DNA of 64,000 bases from an uncultured Lachnospiraceae bacterium (GCA_947164605.1 CAMUXE010000010.1:23690-87689), one strand, 5' to 3'; shown: positions 1 through 11,493, numbered from the stretch's first letter. The notes: a model not told the origin generated them from the sequence alone. A program made the numbers and translations.

Positions 1-2760
<2,760 letters not shown>

Positions 2761-2774
2761 AAAAATTGACCTTC

Positions 2775-2990
2775 TTACTCTGCAGGAATTATCTTTACTT
2801 TCTGGCCATTAAACTCAACGATTTCTCCACCCTTAAGTTTCTTTCCTCTTTGAGTTTCAACCTCTCCATCAACAGTTACCAAACCGTCCTGAATAACTTC
2901 CTTGGCTTCAACTCCAGATTCGACCATTCCACAGGCCTTTAAAACCTGTCCTAATTTTATAAAATCATCTTTTACTTTAAGCTCATCCAT
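2775..2990 (-). CDS. yaaA: S4-domain RNA-binding protein (YaaA/RlbA family)
   Basis: A 71-residue protein made almost entirely of one S4 RNA-binding fold (KLGQVLKACGMVESGVEAKE, then DGLVTVDGEVETQRGKKL). Small S4 proteins between dnaN and recF are conserved in Firmicutes and have been linked to ribosome assembly; that role is family knowledge, not visible here. It starts with ATG at 2990, 11 nt after dnaN stops, and ends 14 nt before recF starts, so it lies inside the dnaN-recF-gyrB transcript. Confidence 0.9.
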   Translation of the reverse strand: MDELKVKDDFIKLGQVLKACGMVESGVEAKEVIQDGLVTVDGEVETQRGKKLKGGEIVEFNGQKVKIIPAE

Positions 2991-3001
2991 ATATAGTCTC
3001 C

Positions 3002-4102
3002 TTAAGCTGTGAAATTAACAGGAAGTACAAGATAGATATAGCTTTCCTCATCATCCTTGATAAAGCAAGGTGATTTAGCATTGATAAGGTCGATTGTTAC
3101 TTCTTCCTCATCAATTGATTTTAATACATCAAGCATAAACTTTGGATTGAAACCAATCTTTAAGTCATTACCCTCTTTTGTGATATCAAGCTTCTCACTA
3201 GATGAACCCAGTGTAGAAGCCACATTGATAGAAAGCTCACCGTCATTGATGTCAATGATAATTGGCTTTTTATCACTTTCGCTAATTAAGAGACTTGATC
3301 TGTCAATAGAATCAAGTAAGTCCTTCCTGTTAACCTTAACCTTTGTTGCATAATTGCTGATAAGGAAGTTGTTAACGCTGAAGTAAGGACCATCAATAAG
3401 TCTTGATACAACAATTGTGTCATCAAAATTAAATAAAATATTATTGCTAGTGAAGTAGATCTGCATATTATCTTCAAGGTTAGAAGAAAGAATTCTACTT
3501 ACCTCAATCAAAGTTTTACCTGGAACTATAACATTATAATTTTCTTCACATTCGACTTTAATATTTCTAATAGCAATTCTATGACCATCAAGACCAACGA
3601 TTCTCATATTTCCATCTTTTATATCGATAAGTTCACCAGTCATAAGTTTATTATTGTCATTAGGAGCAATTGAAAAAATTGTCTTATTGATTGCTTCTTT
3701 AAAGACAAACTGTGAAATTGTCATTGACTTATCCTGTGATATTGATGGTATGTCAGGAAAATCATCACCTGTATGACAAGGAATATTGAAATTAGAATTA
3801 CCACACTTAATATTTGCATTGCTCTTATCATCAACTGTAAGAGTAATAGTATTGTTAGGGAGCTTTCTTACAATATCGTTGAAAATCTTTGCATTGATAG
3901 CTGTGCTACCCTTTTCAATTATTTCTCCCTTAACATTGGTCTTAATTCCAAGTTCCATATCGTTAGTAGTGAATTTAACTACGTCAGTTGTAGCATCAAT
4001 ATGGATACATTCAAGGATAGGTAATGTAGTCTTTGAAGGTACTGCTTTGAGAACAATACTTATAGACTGCATAAGAGAATTTTTTTCAAATGAGATTTTC
4101 AT
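3002..4102 (-). CDS. dnaN: DNA polymerase III sliding clamp (beta subunit)
   Basis: Ring-shaped processivity clamp that tethers DNA polymerase III and many repair factors to DNA. The 366-residue length and three-domain layout fit the family: an N-terminal MKISFEKNSLMQSISIVLKA, a central region with GLDGHRIAIR, and a C-terminal end YIYLVLPVNF typical of clamps. The ATG at 4102 is preceded on the minus strand by AAAGGAG. The gap upstream toward dnaA contains a DnaA-trio-like element and an AT-rich stretch that would also form part of the dnaN leader. Confidence 0.97.
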   Translation of the reverse strand: MKISFEKNSLMQSISIVLKAVPSKTTLPILECIHIDATTDVVKFTTNDMELGIKTNVKGEIIEKGSTAINAKIFNDIVRKLPNNTITLTVDDKSNANIKCGNSNFNIPCHTGDDFPDIPSISQDKSMTISQFVFKEAINKTIFSIAPNDNNKLMTGELIDIKDGNMRIVGLDGHRIAIRNIKVECEENYNVIVPGKTLIEVSRILSSNLEDNMQIYFTSNNILFNFDDTIVVSRLIDGPYFSVNNFLISNYATKVKVNRKDLLDSIDRSSLLISESDKKPIIIDINDGELSINVASTLGSSSEKLDITKEGNDLKIGFNPKFMLDVLKSIDEEEVTIDLINAKSPCFIKDDEESYIYLVLPVNFTA

Positions 4103-4104
4103 GG

Positions 4105-4135
4105 CAGCTCCTTTATAAATAAATATTATAATTTT
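4105..4135. other. AT-rich candidate DNA-unwinding element
   Basis: Between dnaN and the TAG-triplet element almost every base is A or T (TTTATAAATAAATATTATAA core). Its place directly beyond the triplet run matches the layout of the Bacillus subtilis unwinding region between dnaA and dnaN. Unwinding itself is inferred. The dnaN ribosome-binding site lies at its edge. Confidence 0.55.
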
Positions 4136-4157
4136 TAGTAGTAGTCGTAGTAGTAGA
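4136..4157 (-). promoter_or_regulatory. DnaA-trio-like origin element
   Basis: On the plus strand there are three TAG triplets, one TCG interruption and three more TAG triplets in register. DnaA-trios, on which DnaA assembles along one strand to open the helix, have exactly this 5'-TAG periodicity. On the dnaA-to-dnaN strand it is preceded by a one-mismatch DnaA box (4158-4166, TTATTAACA) and followed by an AT-rich stretch, the same order as in B. subtilis. The GC-rich patch usually found between the box and the trio is absent. Confidence 0.7.
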
Positions 4158-4354
4158 TGTTAATAAGTTTAAAACTATTTCAAAGCCTCATAAATAATGA
4201 ACTTAAGCATGTTGAATTTTCAGTTGAATTTAACTGAAAAGGATGTTTGTAATTTGTGAAAAACTAAAATCAGATAATCTGAAAAAAATTTAATAACAGA
4301 CTATCAACTTAATTATCCCATAAAATAATTGAATAATTAACAGAGTTTTTTTAT

Positions 4355-4375
4355 TTATCCACAAACTTATCCACA
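4355..4375. promoter_or_regulatory. Two perfect DnaA boxes at the end of dnaA
   Basis: TTATCCACA occurs at 4355-4363 and again at 4367-4375, 12 bp apart and in the same orientation, ending 3 nt before the last base of the dnaA stop codon. A further looser match (TGTGAAAAA, 4255-4263) and a one-mismatch box (4158-4166) lie between these and the trio. Together with the trio they make this 276-bp gap a half-origin. Confidence 0.8.
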
Positions 4376-4378
4376 AGA

Positions 4379-5734
4379 TTAATCATCAGGGTTAATCATC
4401 TTCATCAGCATATTTATGGTCTTTCTGGTGTTATCATCATTGATTGCCTTTTCATTAATCTTATTAATTCCGTGCAAAACTGTTGTGTGATCCTTATTGC
4501 CAAGAGACTTACCAATAGACTCAACAGTGTCAGATGTCATCTTTCTTGCAAGGTACATAACAAGCTGTCTTGGATAGACAATTTCAGCATTTCTCTTCTT
4601 AGAGAGGATATCTTCTTTAGATACCTTAAAGTAGTCAGTTATAACATCGATAATATAGTCGATAGTGACTTCTTTCTTTGAATTAGGAGTGATTATATCT
4701 TTCAGGGTCTCCTTGGCAAAGTCAATTGTAATAGGTACAGATTGAATTTTAGAGAAGGCTGAAATTTTATTAAGAGCTCCTTCAAGCTCTCTAATGCTGG
4801 ATCTAATATTGTTGGCGATGTAGTCCTTAACATCATTAGGAATATCATAGCCTCCAAGATCTGACTTTTTATTGATAATAGCCATCTTGGTTTCATAAGT
4901 AGGAATCTGGATATCTACTGGAAGTCCCATCTCAAAACGGGTTCTAAGACGGTCATTCAGTGTTGTAAACTCCTTTGGAGGCCTATCAGAGCTGATAACA
5001 ATCTGCTTGTTATCCTGATAGAGCTCGTTAAATGTATGGAAGAACTCTTCCTGTGTTGTCTCCTTACCGATGATGAACTGAATATCATCAATCAGGAGAA
5101 CATCGATATTTCTATACTTGTTTCTAAACTTAGAATTATTCTGATTTTTAGCAGATAATGATTCAATAAGTTCGTTGGTAAAGGTTTCTGAAGTAACATA
5201 AAGAACTTTTAAATCAGGCCTTGTATTAATAATATAATGTGCAATAGCCTGCATAAGGTGAGTTTTACCAAGTCCAACTCCTCCATATATAAAGAGAGGA
5301 TTATAAGCAACACCTGGAGTGTTTGCAACAGCAACAGATGAAGAATATGCAAAATTATTGTTATTACCTACGATAAAGGTATCGAAGGTGTAGTTAGGAT
5401 TGAGGTTATTAGCTAAGTTCTTAGAATTATAGTTAGGAGGTTCTGGATTTACAGTATCCTGCTCCTTTTTTTCTATAGTTTTTTTCTGTACAAGCTCAAC
5501 TTCATAATCCTCGCCTAAGATATCACATATATATGCTGTAAGATTCTTAAGCTGTCTCTTCTTAATATACTCAATAGAGTGATCATCTGTATCTATGCAA
5601 AGAGTAATTTTGTTGTCATTAACGGAATAAACTTCAATTGGCTTTATCCAAATCTTGAAGATAGTTGCGTTAATTTCGAAATCTTTTTGGAATTGTAAGA
5701 GGATATTATCCCACTGTTCTTTAAGTTCGTTCAT
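4379..5734 (-). CDS. dnaA: Chromosomal replication initiator protein DnaA
   Basis: AAA+ initiator that binds 9-mer DnaA boxes and opens oriC. The 451 residues show domain I (1-~85), a short Asn-rich linker, the AAA+ core with Walker A GGVGLGKTH near 151-159 and Walker B VLLIDDIQF, and the C-terminal DNA-binding signature LGNKDHTTVLHG (usual form RDHTTVLHA). The ATG at 5734 follows AAAGG. A promoter-like TTGTAA-17-TAAAAT lies upstream. Unusually, its upstream neighbour is not rpmH but a transglutaminase/DUF58/MoxR operon on the same strand. Confidence 0.98.
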   Translation of the reverse strand: MNELKEQWDNILLQFQKDFEINATIFKIWIKPIEVYSVNDNKITLCIDTDDHSIEYIKKRQLKNLTAYICDILGEDYEVELVQKKTIEKKEQDTVNPEPPNYNSKNLANNLNPNYTFDTFIVGNNNNFAYSSSVAVANTPGVAYNPLFIYGGVGLGKTHLMQAIAHYIINTRPDLKVLYVTSETFTNELIESLSAKNQNNSKFRNKYRNIDVLLIDDIQFIIGKETTQEEFFHTFNELYQDNKQIVISSDRPPKEFTTLNDRLRTRFEMGLPVDIQIPTYETKMAIINKKSDLGGYDIPNDVKDYIANNIRSSIRELEGALNKISAFSKIQSVPITIDFAKETLKDIITPNSKKEVTIDYIIDVITDYFKVSKEDILSKKRNAEIVYPRQLVMYLARKMTSDTVESIGKSLGNKDHTTVLHGINKINEKAINDDNTRKTINMLMKMINPDD

Positions 5735-5776
5735 AATAAAAACCTTTCATCAAGGCACAAAATGCCATACTGAGTT

Positions 5777-5805
5777 ATTTTAATACTTTTGAGGAAAAAT
5801 TACAA
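5777..5805 (-). promoter_or_regulatory. Probable dnaA promoter
   Basis: On the minus strand TTGTAA (5805-5800) and TAAAAT (5782-5777) are separated by 17 bp, ending about 42 nt before the dnaA start codon. No perfect DnaA box is seen in this short gap. Confidence 0.6.
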
Positions 5806-5811
5806 CAAGGG

Positions 5812-5843
5812 GCTTTCTAATTCAAATTAGAGAGTTTTAAGCC
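5812..5843 (-). terminator. Possible weak terminator between the transglutaminase gene and dnaA
   Basis: TCTAATT and AATTAGA face each other around a two-base loop, flanked by GGCTT and AAGCC with a bulge. On the minus strand it is followed by a broken T run (TTGTTGTAATTTTT). It would separate the transglutaminase transcript from dnaA, but the weak U tract makes termination uncertain. Confidence 0.4.
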
Positions 5844-5847
5844 ATAA

Positions 5848-8316
5848 TTATTCACGCAAACATAAAATATATTTATAGATTAGCTTATTAATAAAGCTCT
5901 GGTTATTGTAAATATTCTCCTTTAGATATTGAGAATGTCTATGAAAATTAGAATAATCAGCTAGACTAGTAGCATCCGGCGAATATCTTGAATAGAGAAC
6001 AATCTGTGTTATGGCATCAAAATGTGCAGCCTTGCACATAGGATAAGTTTTACACAGGTAACTTGCATATTCATCATAGGATTCGCCCGGTTTTTTCCAT
6101 AATCCTGCAAAATCAAGGGATTTGAGAAGTCTCTCATACTCAGTGACTATAACTTCCTTCATATAACCCTTATCTTTATTCCTTCTCCTAATCATTTCTT
6201 CCCTGTTTTTTAGCCTTAGGAGATATACAAGATATCTTAGAATAATAAATAAAATGCATAAAATTATAATAGCAATAAGCAATATAAAGAAGGCTAAGAT
6301 TGGTTGTTTCTTTATAAAACTTATCAAGCCCTTGTCTTCTTTATCATTAGCTGCATCTTTTTTATAAGCTTCATTGTCAGGATTATTATAATTATTATTG
6401 TCATTGTCATTGTTATTGTTATTGACAATTGAGGAATCACTAGAAGTGTGATTGTCAGCAGCATTGGTTACATCCTGCTTTATAGGTGATGCTGTAGTTT
6501 CAGACACTGGACCATTGAATGAGCTTGTGAGATCTTTATAGGCTGCACCGTTGTCAATTGCGTCAGATACGAGGCCATCAATTGGAGCTGATGGTGTGAC
6601 ATCAATTGGAATCCAACCGTAACCGTTGGCATAGACTTCTACCCAGGCGTGGGCACATCTGTCTGTTACATCCACTTCATAGCTGGATTCAATGTATCTT
6701 TTAGTTGAGCCATCAATGTTGTATCTCTCATATGTAGAATTTGACTTGTCTGAGGCCAATATTCTGGAATCAGAGACTGCGTAACCTTCAACATACCTTG
6801 CAGGAATGCCAGCACATCTAAACATGAGAGTTGCACATGTGGCAAAATAAGTACAATAGCCCTCTCTCTTATCATTAAGAAAGTAGTCAACAAGGCTTTT
6901 TCCATAAGGAACCTTGCCTGGAATCATGTTGTACTCAAAGTTTTCATTGAAGAATTCCTTAACTCTCTTGATATAGTAGGCTTCATCATTGAAATCTTTG
7001 ATTTGATAGGCACCCATGACACTTTCTATAGTTTTTCTGTCACTGTCAGATACCTTTAGATATCTGTCATAGACGCCATTTCTATAATTATTTTCAAGAT
7101 CTATGTAATTGGAATAATTTATAGGATTTCGCTCGTTATAGTTTTTCTCAAATGAAAGATTGGCCTCCTTGCTGGAGAGCTTGGCAAATTTTTCATAATA
7201 AGAAAAGTCCATATTAAAGTTGATATAGGTTCCACCGCCATCTTTCTTTTTTTCAGACACATAGTCAATCCTATAAGGAAAAGCCTTCAAAGTATCATAG
7301 TAAGAGACTTTTTCCTCAGTGATATATTTTTGCATCTTATCGTTGGAATCTGCCATATTTATGAGCATAAGCTTGTAGCCGTTGAGCTCAGTATCACTTG
7401 TAGCTGTTGAAGACCAGCTATTTTTATCAAAATTGGCACCGGTAAATATTGGAAAATACTGTGTTGTACCGGTTCTATATGTAGTGAGTTTTAAAATTGT
7501 CTGATTTGTGTACTTTACACCGTTGACATTACCTACACTGCCACCCTGGATACCAGCACTTGCCATATTCTGAACATTATTGTTATTGAGGTTAATATTG
7601 GCTTTTTTAAGTCCTTCAACAAGGGATGAATTTAAATCATTAAAGACATCAGGTCTTGTGTAAGTCTTTTGAGGTATAAATAAGCACGCGACAAATGCTA
7701 TGACACAGGTAACTATAAAGACAGAGATAGCCTGTAGTTCACCGTTTTTTCTTGCATGGAGAGCATTGGTAGACATTATGTAAGCTGCACACATGACAAT
7801 TGAAATTGTGTCAGGAATAATATTTACAGAAATTAAAACCAGCATGACAGGAATTACCGTCAAGAGAGGTGAAACTATACCTTTAAAAAATGATACTGCA
7901 GCATTTACGCAGAAGGCTGTGAGACAAGCAAAAAATATAAAGGCAATAATTCTGCATTTTAACTCGTTTTCAACTGATCCATTTAAAAAATGGTTAAGCT
8001 CAACTCCATTGGACCTCTCAAGGGCTGTAATCCAGTCATCAGCAATAAGAAAAAGACCTGCAATAATAGACTTATAAAATATAATACCTGCTATTGTATA
8101 AGCTGTAAGATAGACAGCTCCTACTTTAGCCCACTTTTTAACATCAGTGAAAAAGAAAGTGAACATCAAAGAAAAGATAAGAGCACATATTAAGTTGTAA
8201 GCATCTGGTATAGATGTGAGAACGCTTGAAGTACACATTCTAAGAATGCCATAGGAGCCAATCAGGCTTAAATATAACCTTATAAAAATTGAAAGATATT
8301 TCTTCTTTAATATCAT
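5848..8316 (-). CDS. Membrane-anchored transglutaminase-like protein
   Basis: Large membrane protein (about 822 residues) with some six N-terminal membrane segments, a long extracytoplasmic region, a transglutaminase-like core and one C-terminal membrane helix (near FFILLIAIIILCILFIILR) followed by a cytoplasmic tail. The papain-like triad is visible: Cys in REGYCTYFATC (about residue 488), His in CAHAWVEVY (about 557) and Asp in WIPIDVTPS (about 572). The ATG at 8316 is preferred over an upstream TTG because GAGGA precedes it at normal spacing. It follows DUF58 and MoxR genes, a conserved trio in many bacteria. The substrate is unknown; an Asn-rich linker precedes the last membrane helix. 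Confidence 0.9.
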   Translation of the reverse strand: MILKKKYLSIFIRLYLSLIGSYGILRMCTSSVLTSIPDAYNLICALIFSLMFTFFFTDVKKWAKVGAVYLTAYTIAGIIFYKSIIAGLFLIADDWITALERSNGVELNHFLNGSVENELKCRIIAFIFFACLTAFCVNAAVSFFKGIVSPLLTVIPVMLVLISVNIIPDTISIVMCAAYIMSTNALHARKNGELQAISVFIVTCVIAFVACLFIPQKTYTRPDVFNDLNSSLVEGLKKANINLNNNNVQNMASAGIQGGSVGNVNGVKYTNQTILKLTTYRTGTTQYFPIFTGANFDKNSWSSTATSDTELNGYKLMLINMADSNDKMQKYITEEKVSYYDTLKAFPYRIDYVSEKKKDGGGTYINFNMDFSYYEKFAKLSSKEANLSFEKNYNERNPINYSNYIDLENNYRNGVYDRYLKVSDSDRKTIESVMGAYQIKDFNDEAYYIKRVKEFFNENFEYNMIPGKVPYGKSLVDYFLNDKREGYCTYFATCATLMFRCAGIPARYVEGYAVSDSRILASDKSNSTYERYNIDGSTKRYIESSYEVDVTDRCAHAWVEVYANGYGWIPIDVTPSAPIDGLVSDAIDNGAAYKDLTSSFNGPVSETTASPIKQDVTNAADNHTSSDSSIVNNNNNDNDNNNYNNPDNEAYKKDAANDKEDKGLISFIKKQPILAFFILLIAIIILCILFIILRYLVYLLRLKNREEMIRRRNKDKGYMKEVIVTEYERLLKSLDFAGLWKKPGESYDEYASYLCKTYPMCKAAHFDAITQIVLYSRYSPDATSLADYSNFHRHSQYLKENIYNNQSFINKLIYKYILCLRE

Positions 8317-8402
8317 GATTATCCTCAAATAATGTTTATTCTTTAAATATTAAGTCAAAATACTTAATTTGTTTTATCAGAAATAGCAATAGCTCAAGAT
8401 AG

Positions 8403-8447
8403 TTTTTGCTATTAGCTTGATAAAAATATTTTTTGCTATTAGCTTGA
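8403..8447. repeat. 27-bp direct repeat between the DUF58 and transglutaminase genes
   Basis: TTTTTGCTATTAGCTTGA occurs at 8403-8420 and again at 8430-8447, a period of 27 bp, in the gap between the two genes. No binding function can be assigned. Confidence 0.75.
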
Positions 8448-8453
8448 AATAGG

Positions 8454-9617
8454 TCAAAATAGCTCTTTGAGTATTCTTTCCATAATATCCAGGTTCTCGC
8501 TAGAGTAAAATTCGTTGGTGTGGATAAATGTGAGCTGGTCATAGAATTCAGTTTTTTCACCCTTGTGGTTATCTATATTAGAAGTGTCCTGAGTAATGTA
8601 GATAGCACCCTTTTTATCATAGCTAAGAGATGATAAATAGTTATCCACAAGTAATCCACCAGCATGGTCACTACATCTTATGGACATAAGGACCTTCAAA
8701 GCCTCTTCTGGACTGACATAGTCGCTATTATCATAAGTCTCGTTTTCTCTGTGGATAACTTGTTGAATAACTGTGTGGCTTATACCATCATAAGCCTCAA
8801 GTATGCAGTCATAGCCCATGTTAAGTATTAGGTAGATAACTGAATATGTTGCCTTGTAGATAATATCCAGATTATCCCTGTAGCCCTTATCATCATTTTT
8901 TGATAAATCAACAAGGACAACTTTCTTAGCAACATTTTCAGAGTTGTAGTGTCTGACATATAAATCATCCATTTTGAGGGATAAATTCCAGTGTATTCGG
9001 TTGATTTTATCTCCAGGCTGATATTTCTTAACATCTGAAAAGTCAGATTCCATGTGGCCTTTGACGCCAAAGGATTCTTCCTCTTCTGTGGATGAAAAGC
9101 TGGTAGCAATGCTGGTGTCTACTAATTTAGGCATTACAGTTATTATAAATTTCTTATTTAATTTCTTCCTAAAAAAAGTAAGACCCATCACATCCTGAAC
9201 TATAAGCCTCTTTAAAGTTATAGTTACAATGCCTTCATGAATAGGGCAAATATCTGTGATTGTTGGATTGTCAGGATCTACAGGAATATTCTTGTAGGTT
9301 CTGTTACACTTATCATCAGGATTTGAATACTCTATATGGAGTGTCAGATACTTTCTTCCTGAAAAAAAGGCTAAAAATGGAAGTTTGTTATTCTCCTCAA
9401 TCATCAAGGACAGGCTGTCACCATAGCTGATAGTGTGCTTTGTAACAGAAAAACTGCGTCTTGATTGTCTGTCATACAAAATAAGGAGAAGAAAGCCTAA
9501 AAATGGAATTATTATTGCGACAAGAAGTAGGATATAAAAGGGATAATCAATATAAAGAACGTTGATATTGATTATTGCTGCCAGCACAATAATATAAAAA
9601 AATATTTTTTCAATCAT
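8454..9617 (-). CDS. DUF58 domain protein
   Basis: A 387-residue protein with two N-terminal membrane helices (about residues 5-50), a beta-rich middle and the DUF58 core motif YQPGDKINRIHWNLSLKM, which in this family precedes a vWA-like fold. DUF58 proteins are typically encoded with a MoxR ATPase and a transglutaminase protein, as here, and are thought to act together at the membrane; the biochemical role is not established. ATG at 9617; MoxR ends 13 nt upstream. Three perfect DnaA boxes fall inside the coding sequence (8519-8527, 8641-8649, 8750-8758). Confidence 0.9.
   Translation of the reverse strand: MIEKIFFYIIVLAAIININVLYIDYPFYILLLVAIIIPFLGFLLLILYDRQSRRSFSVTKHTISYGDSLSLMIEENNKLPFLAFFSGRKYLTLHIEYSNPDDKCNRTYKNIPVDPDNPTITDICPIHEGIVTITLKRLIVQDVMGLTFFRKKLNKKFIITVMPKLVDTSIATSFSSTEEEESFGVKGHMESDFSDVKKYQPGDKINRIHWNLSLKMDDLYVRHYNSENVAKKVVLVDLSKNDDKGYRDNLDIIYKATYSVIYLILNMGYDCILEAYDGISHTVIQQVIHRENETYDNSDYVSPEEALKVLMSIRCSDHAGGLLVDNYLSSLSYDKKGAIYITQDTSNIDNHKGEKTEFYDQLTFIHTNEFYSSENLDIMERILKELF
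8519..8758. promoter_or_regulatory. Three perfect DnaA boxes inside the DUF58 gene
   Basis: TGTGGATAA at 8519-8527, TTATCCACA at 8641-8649 and TGTGGATAA at 8750-8758 all fit the 9-mer consensus. They lie between the two candidate origin halves. Use as DnaA sites is inferred; codon choice could produce some of them. Confidence 0.5.
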
Positions 9618-9630
9618 ATTAGTCCTTGCC

Positions 9631-10587
9631 TTATTTAAAGCTGATAGTTGGAGCTTGTGTTGTCTTTAAAATATCATAGATTATATTTTCAGGTGTGAGT
9701 TCGCTGTTTCTTAAGCTGTTATCTACAACTATTCTGTGGCTTGCTGTGTAGGCAAATACGCTCTTTATATCTGAAGGCATTACGAAATCACGCACATTTA
9801 AGAAGGCGCAAGCCTTTGCCATAGCTATTGTAGAGATACTTCCTCTTGGGCTTATTCCCTGGAGAATATTGTCATTCTCTCTTGTTGCCTTTGCAAGTCT
9901 TGCAACATAGTCATATATAGAATCATCGACAGAGATTGTGTTGATGTAGTCCTGGATTTCAACTAGCTCTGCGGCAGTCATAACATTGGACGAAGGAATT
10001 TCTCTGCCAACTTCCTTCTTATATTTCATAATGTTGATTTCATCCTCAATTGAAGGATAACCAAGGGAAATCTTGATCATGAATCTATCCATCTGAGATT
10101 CAGGTAATTTCTGGGTTCCAGCCGATCCAAATGGATTTTCAGTAGCTATAACTGTGAAAGGGTCTGGAATCATATATCTAACTGAATCAACAGTTACAGC
10201 CTGCTCCTCCATAACCTCGAGCAGAGCAGACTGGGTTTTTGGAGATGTTCTGTTAATCTCATCTGCCAAGAGCAAATTACAAACTACAGCACCCTGCTTA
10301 TATTCGAAATCGTTGGTTTTTCTGTTGTACATAGAATAACCGGTTACATCAGAAGGCATTACATCAGGTGTAAACTGAATTCTATTGAAATCAAGGCCCA
10401 AAACCTTGGAAAATGCTATGGCGAGAGTTGTCTTTCCAAGTCCAGGAATATCCTCAACTAAGACATGTCCTCTTGCAAGGATAGCCATAAGAATTTTGTT
10501 GATTGCTTCATCCTTACCAATTACGGATTTCTGGATTTCTTCAATGACATTCTTTGTTTTTTCAAAATAAAATGTGTTTACGCTCAT
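9631..10587 (-). CDS. MoxR-family AAA+ ATPase
   Basis: Chaperone-like AAA+ ATPase. Walker A IPGLGKTT is near residues 47-54, Walker B LLLADEINRTSPKTQSALLE follows, and the sensor region reads TENPFGSAGTQKLPESQMDR. The true start is the ATG at 10587 (MSVNTFYFEK), with GGAGAG just upstream; the further open frame upstream is only translated AT repeat. It heads a three-gene operon with DUF58 and the transglutaminase gene. MoxR ATPases are proposed to activate or assemble partner vWA/DUF58 proteins; the target here is unknown. Confidence 0.93.
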   Translation of the reverse strand: MSVNTFYFEKTKNVIEEIQKSVIGKDEAINKILMAILARGHVLVEDIPGLGKTTLAIAFSKVLGLDFNRIQFTPDVMPSDVTGYSMYNRKTNDFEYKQGAVVCNLLLADEINRTSPKTQSALLEVMEEQAVTVDSVRYMIPDPFTVIATENPFGSAGTQKLPESQMDRFMIKISLGYPSIEDEINIMKYKKEVGREIPSSNVMTAAELVEIQDYINTISVDDSIYDYVARLAKATRENDNILQGISPRGSISTIAMAKACAFLNVRDFVMPSDIKSVFAYTASHRIVVDNSLRNSELTPENIIYDILKTTQAPTISFK

Positions 10588-10637
10588 AATCTCTCCTATT
10601 AAAAATATTTTAAAAAATAATACAATCATCAAATGCG

Positions 10638-10763
10638 ATACATATGTGATACAAATACAATATAAATGCAATATAAATACAATACAAATGTGATATATAT
10701 GCAATTACATATATAATTACATGAGCGATTACATATGTAATTATATATGTTATTATATAAAAA
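10638..10763. repeat. AT-rich 11/12-bp repeat array upstream of moxR
   Basis: Six 11-bp units (ATACATATGTG, ATACAAATACA, ATATAAATGCA, ATATAAATACA, ATACAAATGTG, ATATATATGCA) run from 10638 to 10703. Five 12-bp units of the ATTACATATGTA type follow from 10704 to 10763. The period is close to one helical turn. It lies beside the DnaA-box cluster, so it could be an unwinding region or protein-binding array; it could also be a neutral expansion. Confidence 0.85.
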
Positions 10764-10838
10764 TTAATTTTCAAGCAAGATGAAACCAAAATATATTCTA
10801 TCACAATATGAAGAATTAGACACCTAGTATATAAGAAA

Positions 10839-11143
10839 TGTTGATAACTTGCAATTGAATGTGTATAACTTTGTATATATCCACAAAAATTATGTGTATA
10901 ACTTGTTGATTTCTTGTTAGTAAGTAGGGGAAAAATTAAAAAATGGGTCAAAAAGGCTATTTTTCCACATTTTTAATTTTAACTTTTACACAATCCACAA
11001 AATCCCGTGGATACTGGCTTTGAAAAAATTTTTTTTTAAAAATCCCAATTAATACTGCACTTTTCCACATGTTATTCACACAATGTGGAAAAGTTAAAAA
11101 GATTTGTGAAAAAGTCTCCATACAAGAGATAGTATTATCCACA
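10839..11143. other. oriC: Candidate oriC: DnaA-box cluster upstream of rpmH
   Basis: In 305 bp there are four matches to TTATNCACA or its complement: 10860-10868, 10893-10901, 11072-11080 and 11135-11143. There are also looser TTTTCCACA-type boxes at 10961-10969, 11061-11069, 11084-11092 and 11105-11113, and one-mismatch boxes at 10839-10847 and 10877-10885. The spaces between are AT-rich with long A/T runs (for example 11028-11037). No convincing gene lies in 10588-11344. This corresponds to the rpmH-side half of a Firmicutes origin. Confidence 0.85.
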
Positions 11144-11212
11144 TTGTCCAGATACTAAATGTTGAGAAAGGCATAAATCTACGTTTTTTTTAGTAAATAT
11201 TTGAAAATAATC

Positions 11213-11241
11213 TTGACTTGCCTTGGGGAAATTAATATAAT
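11213..11241 (+). promoter_or_regulatory. Promoter of the rpmH-rnpA operon
   Basis: TTGACT at 11213-11218 and TATAAT at 11236-11241 with exactly 17 bp between them. The expected start of transcription is about 100 nt before the rpmH ATG. The last clear DnaA box ends 70 bp upstream, so initiator binding could influence it. Confidence 0.85.
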
Positions 11242-11344
11242 ATTGAACGATGTTTTATCAAGAAGCAATATTTCTGCCATATATAAATCCGCTTGAATAA
11301 AGTGTTTAGGCGGAGATTTGGTAAAAGAAGGAGGTGTATATTCT

Positions 11345-11479
11345 ATGAAGATGACATTTCAGCCAAAAAAGAGACAGAGAGCTAAGGTTCACGGTTTCAG
11401 ATCAAGAATGAGTACAGCAAACGGAAGAAAAGTTATTTCAGCTAGAAGAGCTAAAGGTAGAAAGAGCCTTACAGTTTGA
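11345..11479 (+). CDS. rpmH: 50S ribosomal protein L34
   Basis: A 44-residue, Arg/Lys-rich protein ([20 protein letters not shown], then [20 protein letters not shown]) that is a textbook L34, part of the large ribosomal subunit. GAAGGAGG lies upstream of the ATG. It is the first gene of the plus-strand replichore and is followed by rnpA after a 126-nt gap containing a long hairpin. Confidence 0.98.
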   Translation: MKMTFQPKKRQRAKVHGFRSRMSTANGRKVISARRAKGRKSLTV

Positions 11480-11493
11480 TTACGTTTGAATTT

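Noticed and set aside
10638..10763. CRISPR array
   Set aside because: The units are 11-12 bp with no unique spacers between them; no cas genes are in the window.
10610..10951. 113-codon minus-strand frame rich in Tyr, Ile and His
   Set aside because: It is the translated 11/12-bp AT repeat; no ribosome-binding site and the repeat shifts period.
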